Shown one piece after another: positions 17,496-25,544 of a stretch of DNA of 58,548 nt (position 1 is its first letter; the number at the start of each line of letters is the position of its first letter). Under the pieces are notes generated by a model, which was not told the origin of the DNA, did no database searches, and saw nothing but the letters and a program-made list of their open reading frames with translations. This DNA is from Klebsiella pneumoniae (GTDB lineage Bacteria > Myxococcota_A > UBA9042): contig CAMDBH010000013.1 in the NCBI GenBank assembly GCA_945889325.1, positions 1 to 58,548 on the forward strand, read 5' to 3'. A program made the position numbers and the translations under genes.

Positions 17496-17960
17496 GTGCG
17501 TGCAAGATTTTTCGGGATGCTATCGGTAGTGTTGGTTGTGCTGGGCGGCTGTGGCGCCAGCGTTCAGTTCACCCAAGAACGCAACGCGGCCAAGTACAAA
17601 GCGCTCAAGCTCGGCACGCCCGTACAAATTGTGGATAAAATCAGCGATTTGCCACCTCCTGTCGCCGTTTTGGGCAGCATGGCGCTCACGACCAAAAAAT
17701 TGGAGGACAAGTCGGCGGTGGAAGGCGAATTTAAGCGAACGGCGCTGCGCTATGGCTGCGATGCCGTCGCGGAAATTGCCAATACAGTGGACGAAAAGAA
17801 ATCGAGCAAAGAGGTCAAAAAGCTCAAGCCCGATGGTACTTTTGTCATGGAAATCCAAGAAACCGTCGCGCTGACGGTGCACTGGACCGCGCGCTGTGTG
17901 CGCACTGCTGCGGTTGGGCTGAACGAATCACCCGTTCAAGCACATGAAAACACAACCTAA
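17496..17960 (+). CDS. Small predicted lipoprotein
   Basis: GTG 17496 has GAGG five bases upstream. The 154-residue protein begins with a hydrophobic signal ending in the lipobox VVLGGC. The body is Lys-rich, with an extended region KLEDKSAVEGEFKR and two further Cys (YGCDAV, ARCVRT). The pattern of a hydrophobic VAEIANT segment after YGCDA recalls small envelope lipoproteins of unknown role; I do not recognise the family. Its TAA at 17958 is in frame with the next coding stretch. Confidence 0.7.
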   Translation: MRARFFGMLSVVLVVLGGCGASVQFTQERNAAKYKALKLGTPVQIVDKISDLPPPVAVLGSMALTTKKLEDKSAVEGEFKRTALRYGCDAVAEIANTVDEKKSSKEVKKLKPDGTFVMEIQETVALTVHWTARCVRTAAVGLNESPVQAHENTT

Positions 17961-18020
17961 TCGGACGACCCCCCGGATGGCGATGAACCGCCGGTCAAGG
18001 GCGCAAAAAGCGATCCGCGG

Positions 18021-18437
18021 GTGATGGAACTCGCCGCGCGCTTGGACAAGCACAGTGACCCGTTTTTGCGCATGTGGAAAGACCGCCTGCGGGCCGAACA
18101 CCTAGATGCTGGCGAGGTGCTGGCGGCGATGGCCGAGTTGATGGTGCAAGTGACCGGTAAAACAGGTTTTTGGCGGAAGATGGCCCCCGCGCAATGGTTT
18201 GGCTGTCACGGCGAAACGCCGGACGACGTGTGCAAAAAGTTGGAAAAGGCCGAACCGCAATTTCGCAAAGCGGACGCGCTGCAGGTGAGCGTGATGGCGG
18301 TGAGCCACGCTGGGGCGACGCAATATATCCGCAAAAATTCAAAGAAATTGTTGGAATACATCGACACTTTCGTGCCGATGGACGCAAGCATGTCCGGCGC
18401 GCAGGCCACGGGGTTTTACACCGCACACCTGCAATAA
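18021..18437 (+). CDS. Hypothetical protein, start unresolved
   Basis: As read, the protein starts at GTG 18021 or ATG 18024, neither with an SD (137-138 residues). It has no signal peptide and no recognised domain; the sequence includes FWRKMAPAQWFGCHGE and a C-terminal ATGFYTAHLQ. The same frame is open and looks coding from the TAA at 17958, but without a start codon. If one C were added to the C6 run at 17969-17974, the frame would connect to ATG 17944, giving an N-terminus MKTQPNRTTPPDGDEPP. That would overlap the upstream gene by 17 bp, typical here. A missing base is therefore likely, by assembly error or mutation. Confidence 0.6.
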   Translation: MMELAARLDKHSDPFLRMWKDRLRAEHLDAGEVLAAMAELMVQVTGKTGFWRKMAPAQWFGCHGETPDDVCKKLEKAEPQFRKADALQVSVMAVSHAGATQYIRKNSKKLLEYIDTFVPMDASMSGAQATGFYTAHLQ

Positions 18438-18495
18438 TTTCAGGACACTGGCCGTGATCAACCGTGGGACGTGGCGGGTAGTGCAGGAGGTCAAG

Positions 18496-19932
18496 GTGCG
18501 CTGGACTTGGATCGCGGTGGTCGGCGTGCTGGCTGCCATTCCCATTGAATCCACATCGGCAAATCCCTTAGGCGCGTTTGGGTATGGCGCCAGAGGTGCT
18601 GCGATGGGCGGGGCAATGACTGCCGCCGCCGATGATTATTCTGCGGTTTTTTACAACTTGGCCGCATTGACTGTCGCCAAACCAGGCATGGGTGTTGGCT
18701 TTACCGCAGCCTACGACGACGCGCACATTCGCTTGAAAGATCGGCCTGCGGGATACGATTTGCCGGATTTGGGCAACGCGTCTGCGGCGATTCCAAGCAA
18801 ATACCGGTTGAATCTGCGCGGCGACACCAACGATATTCCAAACACTTATGGCGTCCATATTGGCGCCGTCGGTTCGCTGGGGGTGGATCGCTTGCGCGTA
18901 GGCGTTGGCGTTTTTCTTCCCGTTGATCACGTGGCCGTGCAAAACTCGCACTTTCCCGATGAGCGCGAGCAGTATTTCAGCAATCGTCTGGACTTTGAGC
19001 TACTCGGCCAGCGCGTGCAGCATCAGGTGATCATGACAGGTGCGGCCTATCGGCTGACAAATTGGTTGGGCGTGGGCATCGGCTTGTCGTTTCTGCCCAA
19101 ATCCACGACCCAAAGCACGGTCTATTTGGCCGATTCGACAAAGCAGGATCAGATTCAACTCGGTATGAACAATACGCAAAATTCGCACTTGAGTCCCAAT
19201 CTCGGCGTGTTGTTGGCGCCTACGGATGCTTTTCAGTTCGGTTTTGCGTGGCGAGGTGAGAATTTTTTTGAGCTGGACGTGCAAAATCAAATCCAGATCA
19301 AGGGTTTTCAAAATAGTGCGGGCAATTTTCCGATTCTGCAAACCAGTCGCATCGTGGTCAATTACACGCCGCATGAACTGGCGCTCGGCACAAGTTGGCA
19401 TAATGAAACGCTATTGCTGTCGGGCGACCTGGTGTACGCGCTGTGGAGTCGCTATCTGAACCAGCAGGGTGAACAACCGGGCAACTGGCATGACACCCTG
19501 AGTCCGCGGTTGGGGCTGTCGTGGCAGGTCAAAGAGGATCGCAAACTTTACATGGGATTGCGCTACGATCCGAGTCCCGTACCCGCGCAGACGGGGCGGA
19601 CCAACTATGTCGACAACGACCGCAGTGTAGTTTCTCTCGGCGCGCACCACGGGCTGCGCTTGTTCGATCGCGACCTAGAATTTGGCTGGGCTTTGCAGTG
19701 GCACCACTTGCTGGCCCGCGACACGAACAAAGCAACATCGGCCAGTTATCCAGTATGTACGCCCAGCAGCAGCCCAATTTGCGATGAAATTGCCGACGAC
19801 ACCAAAGACGCCAGTACCGGCAAAGCCGTCGCGGCTTACCAAGGTTTGCAAACGGGCAACCCCGGCTTCCCAGGCTTCACGTCGTACGGCGATTTGCTCG
19901 CCGTAAGTGTGGATTTGCGCTGGCTGTTTTAG
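18496..19932 (+). CDS. FadL/OmpP1-type outer-membrane transporter
   Basis: GTG 18496 has AGGAGG upstream and is preferred over GTG 18454. The 478-residue protein has a cleavable signal peptide (cut near STSA/NPLG). It then has the FadL hallmark NPLGAFGYGARGAAMGGAMTAAADDYSAVFYNLAAL, split here as the N-terminal hatch motif and the FYNLA segment. The rest is beta-barrel-like with alternating hydrophobic residues and ends in an aromatic residue (WLF). FadL-type barrels take up hydrophobic compounds such as long-chain fatty acids across the outer membrane. It follows lipoprotein genes and precedes a promoter for the next surface protein. Confidence 0.85.
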   Translation: MRWTWIAVVGVLAAIPIESTSANPLGAFGYGARGAAMGGAMTAAADDYSAVFYNLAALTVAKPGMGVGFTAAYDDAHIRLKDRPAGYDLPDLGNASAAIPSKYRLNLRGDTNDIPNTYGVHIGAVGSLGVDRLRVGVGVFLPVDHVAVQNSHFPDEREQYFSNRLDFELLGQRVQHQVIMTGAAYRLTNWLGVGIGLSFLPKSTTQSTVYLADSTKQDQIQLGMNNTQNSHLSPNLGVLLAPTDAFQFGFAWRGENFFELDVQNQIQIKGFQNSAGNFPILQTSRIVVNYTPHELALGTSWHNETLLLSGDLVYALWSRYLNQQGEQPGNWHDTLSPRLGLSWQVKEDRKLYMGLRYDPSPVPAQTGRTNYVDNDRSVVSLGAHHGLRLFDRDLEFGWALQWHHLLARDTNKATSASYPVCTPSSSPICDEIADDTKDASTGKAVAAYQGLQTGNPGFPGFTSYGDLLAVSVDLRWLF

Positions 19933-19947
19933 CGGGCCTTCTCCGCT

Positions 19948-19975
19948 TTGCACAAAGGCGCGATCTTGTTACAAT
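19948..19975 (+). promoter_or_regulatory. Candidate sigma-70 promoter for the fibrinogen-like gene
   Basis: TTGCAC (19948-19953) and TACAAT (19970-19975) are 16 bases apart, and the SD-backed ATG lies 43 bases downstream. Confidence 0.55.
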
Positions 19976-20018
19976 TACCGCAGCGCGGCGGACTCTTGAC
20001 GCGCAGCAGGAGTTGAAC

Positions 20019-21611
20019 ATGCTGGGAAATCTTTGGAAAAATAGCAGTGCTGTCGTTTTGGCCAGCTGCCTGCTGGCCACCGCTGCACCGACCGATGCCG
20101 CGATCTTGGCGCTGCAGGGCCGGCTGACCAGCGCGGCCGGTGGGCCGGTGGCCGATGGCAATTATCCCATGCAAATCTCGCTGTATGCGCAAGCCGTGGG
20201 TGGCGACGCGCTGTTCAATGAAAAATTTCTCAATGTTGTGGTGTCCGGCGGCGCTTTTGCGTTGACTTTGGGTGAGTTCGATCCCAAATCGCCGTTAGAT
20301 GACAGCCTTTTTGTCGGCTATCAAGCCAAATTTATCGGCATCCAAGCGGCTGGGGATCCGGAATTGGCGCGCGTCGCGTTGCGCTCGGTGCCGTTTGCGG
20401 TTGAAGCCCAACATGCAGCAATGGCTGGTGATTTGCAGTGTTCACAATGCGTCGGCGATGCTGATATTGCCGCCTCAGCTGTCACCTCGGACAAAATAGC
20501 CGCTGGCGCCGTAAAGGCACAACATGTTGATTTTGCTTATGCAGGCTCGGCTGCCAAAGGCGGCGCGGCGACCGAAGCCGTCCACGCAGCAACGGCGGAC
20601 ACGGCCAAAACGGCCGACAACGCGACAAATGCCGGCAATGCCGCCACGGCCGACAGCGCGAAGAAAGCCGACACAGCCACGGCGGCGGATGAAGCCAAGG
20701 TAGCGAAAATACTACAATGTTCCGGCTGCGTGACCAACGCCATGCTGGCTGCCGAAGTCGCCGACGGCATCAAGGCAAAGTATGTGCAAAAATCGGGAGA
20801 CGCCATGGCCGGACAATTGGTAACCGACGGCGGCGTGCATTTTAAGTCTTCAAAATTATTTGGCTTTCGCTTTGAAAATGCGGCGGTTGCCCCGGTCATT
20901 TGCGATGCAACGCAAGCTGGCTACGCCTATTTTGACACGGTCAGCAAGTCGCTGGTGCTGTGCGATGGTACTAAATTTAAAGCCCTTTCGAACAAATTGG
21001 CCCTTGGATCGGACAAGTCAGCCCCCGCGCCATCTTGCCTAGCCATCTTGCAAGCGGGTGACAGCAAGGGCGATGCCGATTACTGGATCGACTTGGACGG
21101 AGGAGATCCCAGCAATGCTGCGCAGTTGACCTGCAACATGGCCGACGGCGGTTGGACGCGCATCAACGCCGACGACTTCGAGGGCAACGCCAACGGTTGG
21201 AACCAAAACGTCGTCACCACCTGCGGCCCGCTCGGCAAAATCTTGGGCGGTTTCAATGTCATGGCTGGTGGACAGATGACCAAGACGCTCAACGTCTCCG
21301 CCGCCACCCATACGCAAATGAAGATTTCACTCGACTACGTCTCCATCGATTCCTCAGACGGCGAGCAGGGTTGGATCGTAGTCGATGGCGCAAAAGTCTG
21401 GACCCACGTGTTGGACAATTGCGTGATCCAAGTCGGAAGCAATTACTGCGGTGCCGGCGGACCGCCGTGTTTTGGCGATGTTGTGTACAAAGCCGCAGCT
21501 GCAATCGCGCACAATGCGGCCAACGTTACTTTTGGCGGCGGCTCTTCTCTCGATCAGGGGGCCGGCGACGAAAGTTTTGGTATCGACAATGTGATCGTTT
21601 GGATAAAATAG
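20019..21611 (+). CDS. Secreted surface protein with fibrinogen-like C-terminal domain
   Basis: ATG 20019 has AGGAG six bases upstream. The 530-residue protein has a signal peptide (cleavage near TDAA). Residues ~30-130 form a beta-rich head (LQGRLTSAAGGPVADGNYPM). A low-complexity Ala/Thr/Asp/Lys stretch (~175-230), rich in TADTAKTADNAT-type units, probably forms a trimeric helical stalk like phage fibres. The C-terminal part starts with SCLAILQAGDSKGDADYWID and NMADGGWTRI, the signature of fibrinogen-related domains, which bind glycans or acetylated groups in known members. An adhesin role is inferred. The following M15 peptidase gene is on the same strand. Confidence 0.78.
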   Translation: MLGNLWKNSSAVVLASCLLATAAPTDAAILALQGRLTSAAGGPVADGNYPMQISLYAQAVGGDALFNEKFLNVVVSGGAFALTLGEFDPKSPLDDSLFVGYQAKFIGIQAAGDPELARVALRSVPFAVEAQHAAMAGDLQCSQCVGDADIAASAVTSDKIAAGAVKAQHVDFAYAGSAAKGGAATEAVHAATADTAKTADNATNAGNAATADSAKKADTATAADEAKVAKILQCSGCVTNAMLAAEVADGIKAKYVQKSGDAMAGQLVTDGGVHFKSSKLFGFRFENAAVAPVICDATQAGYAYFDTVSKSLVLCDGTKFKALSNKLALGSDKSAPAPSCLAILQAGDSKGDADYWIDLDGGDPSNAAQLTCNMADGGWTRINADDFEGNANGWNQNVVTTCGPLGKILGGFNVMAGGQMTKTLNVSAATHTQMKISLDYVSIDSSDGEQGWIVVDGAKVWTHVLDNCVIQVGSNYCGAGGPPCFGDVVYKAAAAIAHNAANVTFGGGSSLDQGAGDESFGIDNVIVWIK

Positions 21612-21668
21612 TCTGTCATCTCAATGTACTGCGCTGTGCACGGCCGTCCGCGCGGTCGCCGAAGTCCG

Positions 21669-22651
21669 GTGTCGCAAAAGGGAGTGCGCTAAAAACTAGC
21701 CTAGTTCTGTGGCTTTTGCTGCTGGGAGTCGACGCCAGCGCCCAGTCGGTTCCGCTTGCGCAGGACGTTACGCTGCTGCTCTCGCGCGCGCTGCAGTGCG
21801 GGCCGATCGAGCGCATGCGCGAAAACCGCCGCGTCCGCACCTGCGGTGGCGAGGCACAACAGAAGTTTGCGATCCACGGCGACACTGCCACGGCCACCGG
21901 CGCAGAAGCGCTCAAGCCGCCGCGTTTGGGGCTATATCCGGCTGAGATCGCGGTGCAATGGCGCTACTGTCCGTGGCAACCTGACGCACAACTTGGTGCA
22001 ATGCCAAACGTGTTCGTGCCGTATGAAGATCCGCTGATCGGTCGCTGTTATATCTTGCGCCCGCTTGATGTCGTGAAGTCAGCAGCGCTGTACAAGTCTG
22101 CGCGTCTGGATCGATTGGAGGAGGCGCAGCCTTATCTCGGCAAAACGATGCAGCAATTGGTGTTGCGCGCGGCCGAGGAGGGCATTGAAGTCCACATCAC
22201 CAGTGTGGTGCGCAGCCCGCACCCGCAGGCCGTAAAAGTGGAAAAAAGCGTCAAGAAACGCGGAAAGTGGCGCAAAGTTAAGGTGCGCACACGGGAATAC
22301 AAGTCGGGCCTGCATCCCTTCGGTTTGGCGGTCGACGTGACGCTGGGTTGGGAGGAGAGGCCGACCCATCCGATCGGCGACTACAGGCGGCGCGGCTCAA
22401 GCTACCGGAAATGGCAGAAACTTGGTGAAATTGCCGAAGAAATGGGCCTTGTTTGGCTCGGCCGCGTCATGGTGGCGGAGATTTTTCACTTTGAACTGCA
22501 CCCAGGCTGGCCGGGCCGCGCGCGCGGCAAATTGCTCCACCAACTTCTGCAGTTGCGTCGCCACGGCGGCGTGCCCGCGACATGGAAACTGTTGGCTTAT
22601 CAACCAGAGACCGAGAGTCCCTTTCAAGCACTTAAAGATCCGCTGCGCTGA
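21669..22651 (+). CDS. M15-family (VanY/MepA-like) peptidase, start disrupted
   Basis: The protein (~325 residues) has a signal peptide and a C-terminal zinc peptidase domain. The zinc ligands are in LHPFGLAVD (H-x6-D) and EIFHFELH (E-x2-H). M15 enzymes cut D-Ala peptides or cross-links in peptidoglycan, consistent with periplasmic export. In the observed frame there is no ATG, GTG or TTG between the previous stop and the signal-peptide core; the first is TTG 21716, inside that core. GTG 21669 would give MSQKGSALKTSLVLWLLLL if one A were added to the AAAA run just after it. An indel in the sequence or a non-canonical start are the options. Its 3' end overlaps glnS convergently by 20 bp. Confidence 0.75.
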
Positions 22652-24962
22652 GTTGTCGCTGCAATTCGGCACGCAACGCAACGGCATCGGCACCGCGCAG
22701 CGCCTTCATCGCCGCGCCGACAAAAATGCCGAACAATTTCTGCTCACCGGCACGGTAGCGCGCGACTTCTTGAGGTAATCCGCTCAGCACTTTGGTGACT
22801 TCGGCGTTGAGGTCCAGAGTCGGCGCGCCGGTCAAGCCAAGTTGCTTGCCAATTTCATGCGGAACGCCACCGGCTCGCACCATTTGCGCCAACACTTGCT
22901 TGCCGGCGCCCGCGGTCAACTCGCCGCGATCGATGCACGCGACAAATTCGCCAAACGCCGCCGATGAAAACGCCAAGCTATCGAGGGACTTGTCCTTGGC
23001 CAAACCCAGCAAATCATTGAGCATCCACTTGGCCACCGTCGCGGGCTTGGCGCCAGAGGCAACGGCCGCTTCATAGTAGCCGCACAACGCGACGTCGCCG
23101 GTTAGGGTGTCAGCGTCGGCTTCGCTCAACGCAAATTCGCGTTGGTAAACGGCATAGCGTTGCGCCAAATACGGTGTATTTTCGCGCAATTCTGCGCGCC
23201 AATCGCCGCGCGATTTGCGCGTGGTGGGCGCGTCTTTGGCTTTGACGGAAGCCTTTTGCCGATCAGGCCTGCCTTCGGCGGCGGTTTCTGCCTTGCCCCA
23301 TGTGTCACGCAAGCCGATCGTGCGGTTGAAAACCGCGGCAGTTGGCGTGGAATCGACTGGATCGACAAAGAAATACCCGTTGCGCACCAGTTGCCAATGG
23401 CTGCCCGGCGCGGCGGTGATCAAAGCCGGTTCGACGCGCGCCTCGGGCGGCACGACAAGGTTGTGTGGATTGAGGTGCTGCTTAAAATCATCACCGCTAT
23501 CGGGTTGCTCAACGGCAAATAGCCGATCGTACAGGCGAATCTCAGCCGCGGCGCTTTGGCTCGCCTCCAACCAATGAATCGTACCGCTGGGGTGCGCGCC
23601 GGGCTGTGCTTGGCCGCCGCGGCTCCGTTCGTCGTAAGTCACAGTAACTGTGTGCGTCTCTAGGTCATAACCGAGGCATTTCACCACGTAGGCGCCGATC
23701 AGCCTCACGTATTGGCCGACGGCCATGCGCTTCCAATCGACTGGCGGTTCGAGCACGAAATCTTCCTTCTCAATCAACAGTTCGCGCCCAAAGGGCACTT
23801 CGCGCATGCCGCGGCTGGGGTCGTTGGGCCACCACGGAATTTGCAGCATTTCAACCTGATTTTCCGGATAATTCTCCACAATTACCCGCAGTGGCCGCAG
23901 CACCGCGAGGGCACGCGGCGAACGCTTTTCCAGGTCCTGACGCACGCAATATTCCAACTTGCCGACGTCCACCATGCTGTTGTTCTTGGCGATCCCGATC
24001 ATGTCGGCGAATTCGCGCAGCGCTTCGGCGGTCATGCCGCGCCGGCGCATCCCGGCGATCGTCGGCATGCGCGGGTCATCCCAACCGCGCATTGTGCCAT
24101 CTTGCACCAATTGCAGCAGCTTGCGCTTAGACATGACCAAGTAACCGAGTGCCAGGCGCGCGAATTCGTACTGGCGCGGTCGCGGATTCCAAGCCAGATT
24201 GGTGTCTGGATTCAAGGTGTTGTCGAGTACCCAATCGTAAAGTTCGCGGTTGGATTCAAATTCAAGCGTGCAAATGGAGTGGCTGATGCCCTCAATGGCG
24301 TCCTCAAGTGGATGCGCGTAGTCGTACATCGGGTAAATACACCACTTATCGCCGGTTCGGTGGTGGTGGGCGTGGCGGATGCGGTACAAAAGCGGATCGC
24401 GCATGAGGACGTTGGCGTGGGCCATATCGACTTTGCCGCGTAAAACCAGTGTGCCGTCAGCGAGTTCTCCGCTGCGCATCTGTTCAAACAGCGCCAAGTT
24501 GTCAGCGATGCTGCGGTTGCGAAATGGGCTGTCGACCCCGGGCGCGGCGAAATTGCCGCGATTTTGCCGAATTTCCTCCACAGTTTGGCTGTCGACATAG
24601 GCCTTGCCGGCCTTGATCAACTGCAGCGCACAGGCGTGCATCGCGGCAAAATAGTCGCTTGCGTAGCGCACGGGCCCCGTCCAGTCAAAACCCAACCACT
24701 TGACATCGTTCTGGATTGACTCTACGTAACTGATTTCCTCGGTCGTGGGATTGGTGTCATCTAGGCGCAAGTGACAAGCGCCGCCGTAGTCGCGCGCGAG
24801 GCCAAAGTTCAAGCAGATGGATTTGGCGTGACCAATATGCAAAAAACCATTTGGTTCTGGGGGAAAACGCGTCACGACCTGCGCGTGCAGGCCCTGTTCT
24901 AGATCCGCGTCGATGATGTCGGTCAAAAAGTGTGTGCGGCGAGGTGGCGTTGAAGCGAGCAT
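22632..24962 (-). CDS. glnS: Glutaminyl-tRNA synthetase with C-terminal YqeY domain
   Basis: The 776-residue protein (ATG 24962; ATG 24968 is equally possible) charges tRNA-Gln with glutamine. The class I signatures are PPEPNGFLHIGHAKS (HIGH) and VMSKRKL (the GlnRS form of KMSKS). The anticodon-binding beta-barrels follow. Beyond residue ~620 is a GatB/YqeY-like helical tail (ADTLTGDVALCGYYEAA to GIFVGAAMKAL), which raises length well above the ~550 of E. coli GlnRS. A similar tail is known in Deinococcus GlnRS, where it helps tRNA binding. It is divergent from a small membrane protein gene. Confidence 0.93.
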   Translation of the reverse strand: MLASTPPRRTHFLTDIIDADLEQGLHAQVVTRFPPEPNGFLHIGHAKSICLNFGLARDYGGACHLRLDDTNPTTEEISYVESIQNDVKWLGFDWTGPVRYASDYFAAMHACALQLIKAGKAYVDSQTVEEIRQNRGNFAAPGVDSPFRNRSIADNLALFEQMRSGELADGTLVLRGKVDMAHANVLMRDPLLYRIRHAHHHRTGDKWCIYPMYDYAHPLEDAIEGISHSICTLEFESNRELYDWVLDNTLNPDTNLAWNPRPRQYEFARLALGYLVMSKRKLLQLVQDGTMRGWDDPRMPTIAGMRRRGMTAEALREFADMIGIAKNNSMVDVGKLEYCVRQDLEKRSPRALAVLRPLRVIVENYPENQVEMLQIPWWPNDPSRGMREVPFGRELLIEKEDFVLEPPVDWKRMAVGQYVRLIGAYVVKCLGYDLETHTVTVTYDERSRGGQAQPGAHPSGTIHWLEASQSAAAEIRLYDRLFAVEQPDSGDDFKQHLNPHNLVVPPEARVEPALITAAPGSHWQLVRNGYFFVDPVDSTPTAAVFNRTIGLRDTWGKAETAAEGRPDRQKASVKAKDAPTTRKSRGDWRAELRENTPYLAQRYAVYQREFALSEADADTLTGDVALCGYYEAAVASGAKPATVAKWMLNDLLGLAKDKSLDSLAFSSAAFGEFVACIDRGELTAGAGKQVLAQMVRAGGVPHEIGKQLGLTGAPTLDLNAEVTKVLSGLPQEVARYRAGEQKLFGIFVGAAMKALRGADAVALRAELQRQLSAADL

Positions 24963-25044
24963 AACCATAACCTTTTTCTTGGCGCCAAGGCGTTCGGCAG
25001 CGGCCGCGTTTTGGACCAAAACCGCCCGATAATCAAGCGGCGCC

Positions 25045-25072
25045 TTGACGAAATCACAGTCTTTGTTAGAAT
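25045..25072 (+). promoter_or_regulatory. Candidate sigma-70 promoter for the membrane protein at 25121
   Basis: TTGACG (25045-25050) and TAGAAT (25067-25072) are 16 bases apart, 48 bases before the ATG. Confidence 0.6.
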
Positions 25073-25120
25073 TCCAAGCGCTTGCGCAATCCCGCGCCCC
25101 CATAGACGGATACTTTACCC

Positions 25121-25522
25121 ATGGTCCTTCCGCTCTGCATCGCGCTCGTCGTGGTGGGCGCATTCGCGCTGTGGCAGGCGCAAATGCGCATGTCCGCTGC
25201 GGTTGAGGTGCTGTCGACCGTGCAGTGGGCGCGACTGGAAAAGAAATTGAGCGCGATTGGCCTTTTCTACGTGCCGATGGCGTTTGCCGTCACCGCCTAC
25301 TTCTTTCTGCGAGGAAGTCCGCAACTGCCGATGGCTATGGCGATTTGTGCCGCAGTGCTGACGGCCATTTCAATGGGCATAGCCGTATGGCGCACCTTTG
25401 TTTTCAAAGCGATCGTCGGTGATCTGAGTATTGTTGGCACTTACCGGCGCAGTGCGGTGTTGCACGCTGCCGGCGTGTCGCTTTTGTTTGGCGCAGCTGC
25501 CTTGTTTGCGGCCTACCAATAA
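25121..25522 (+). CDS. Small integral membrane protein (133 aa), unknown
   Basis: The protein has four predicted membrane helices, at residues ~2-19, ~46-64, ~72-90 and ~112-131, joined by short loops. The most polar loop (VQWARLEKKLS) follows helix 1. There is no signal peptide beyond the first helix and no recognised domain. It is monocistronic, with its own promoter, and ends 22 bp from the convergent lipoprotein gene. Four-helix proteins of this size are often transporters' partners or stress proteins, but nothing here points to either. Confidence 0.7.
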   Translation: MVLPLCIALVVVGAFALWQAQMRMSAAVEVLSTVQWARLEKKLSAIGLFYVPMAFAVTAYFFLRGSPQLPMAMAICAAVLTAISMGIAVWRTFVFKAIVGDLSIVGTYRRSAVLHAAGVSLLFGAAALFAAYQ

Positions 25523-25544
25523 AATAGCTAACACTTACGCCAGC

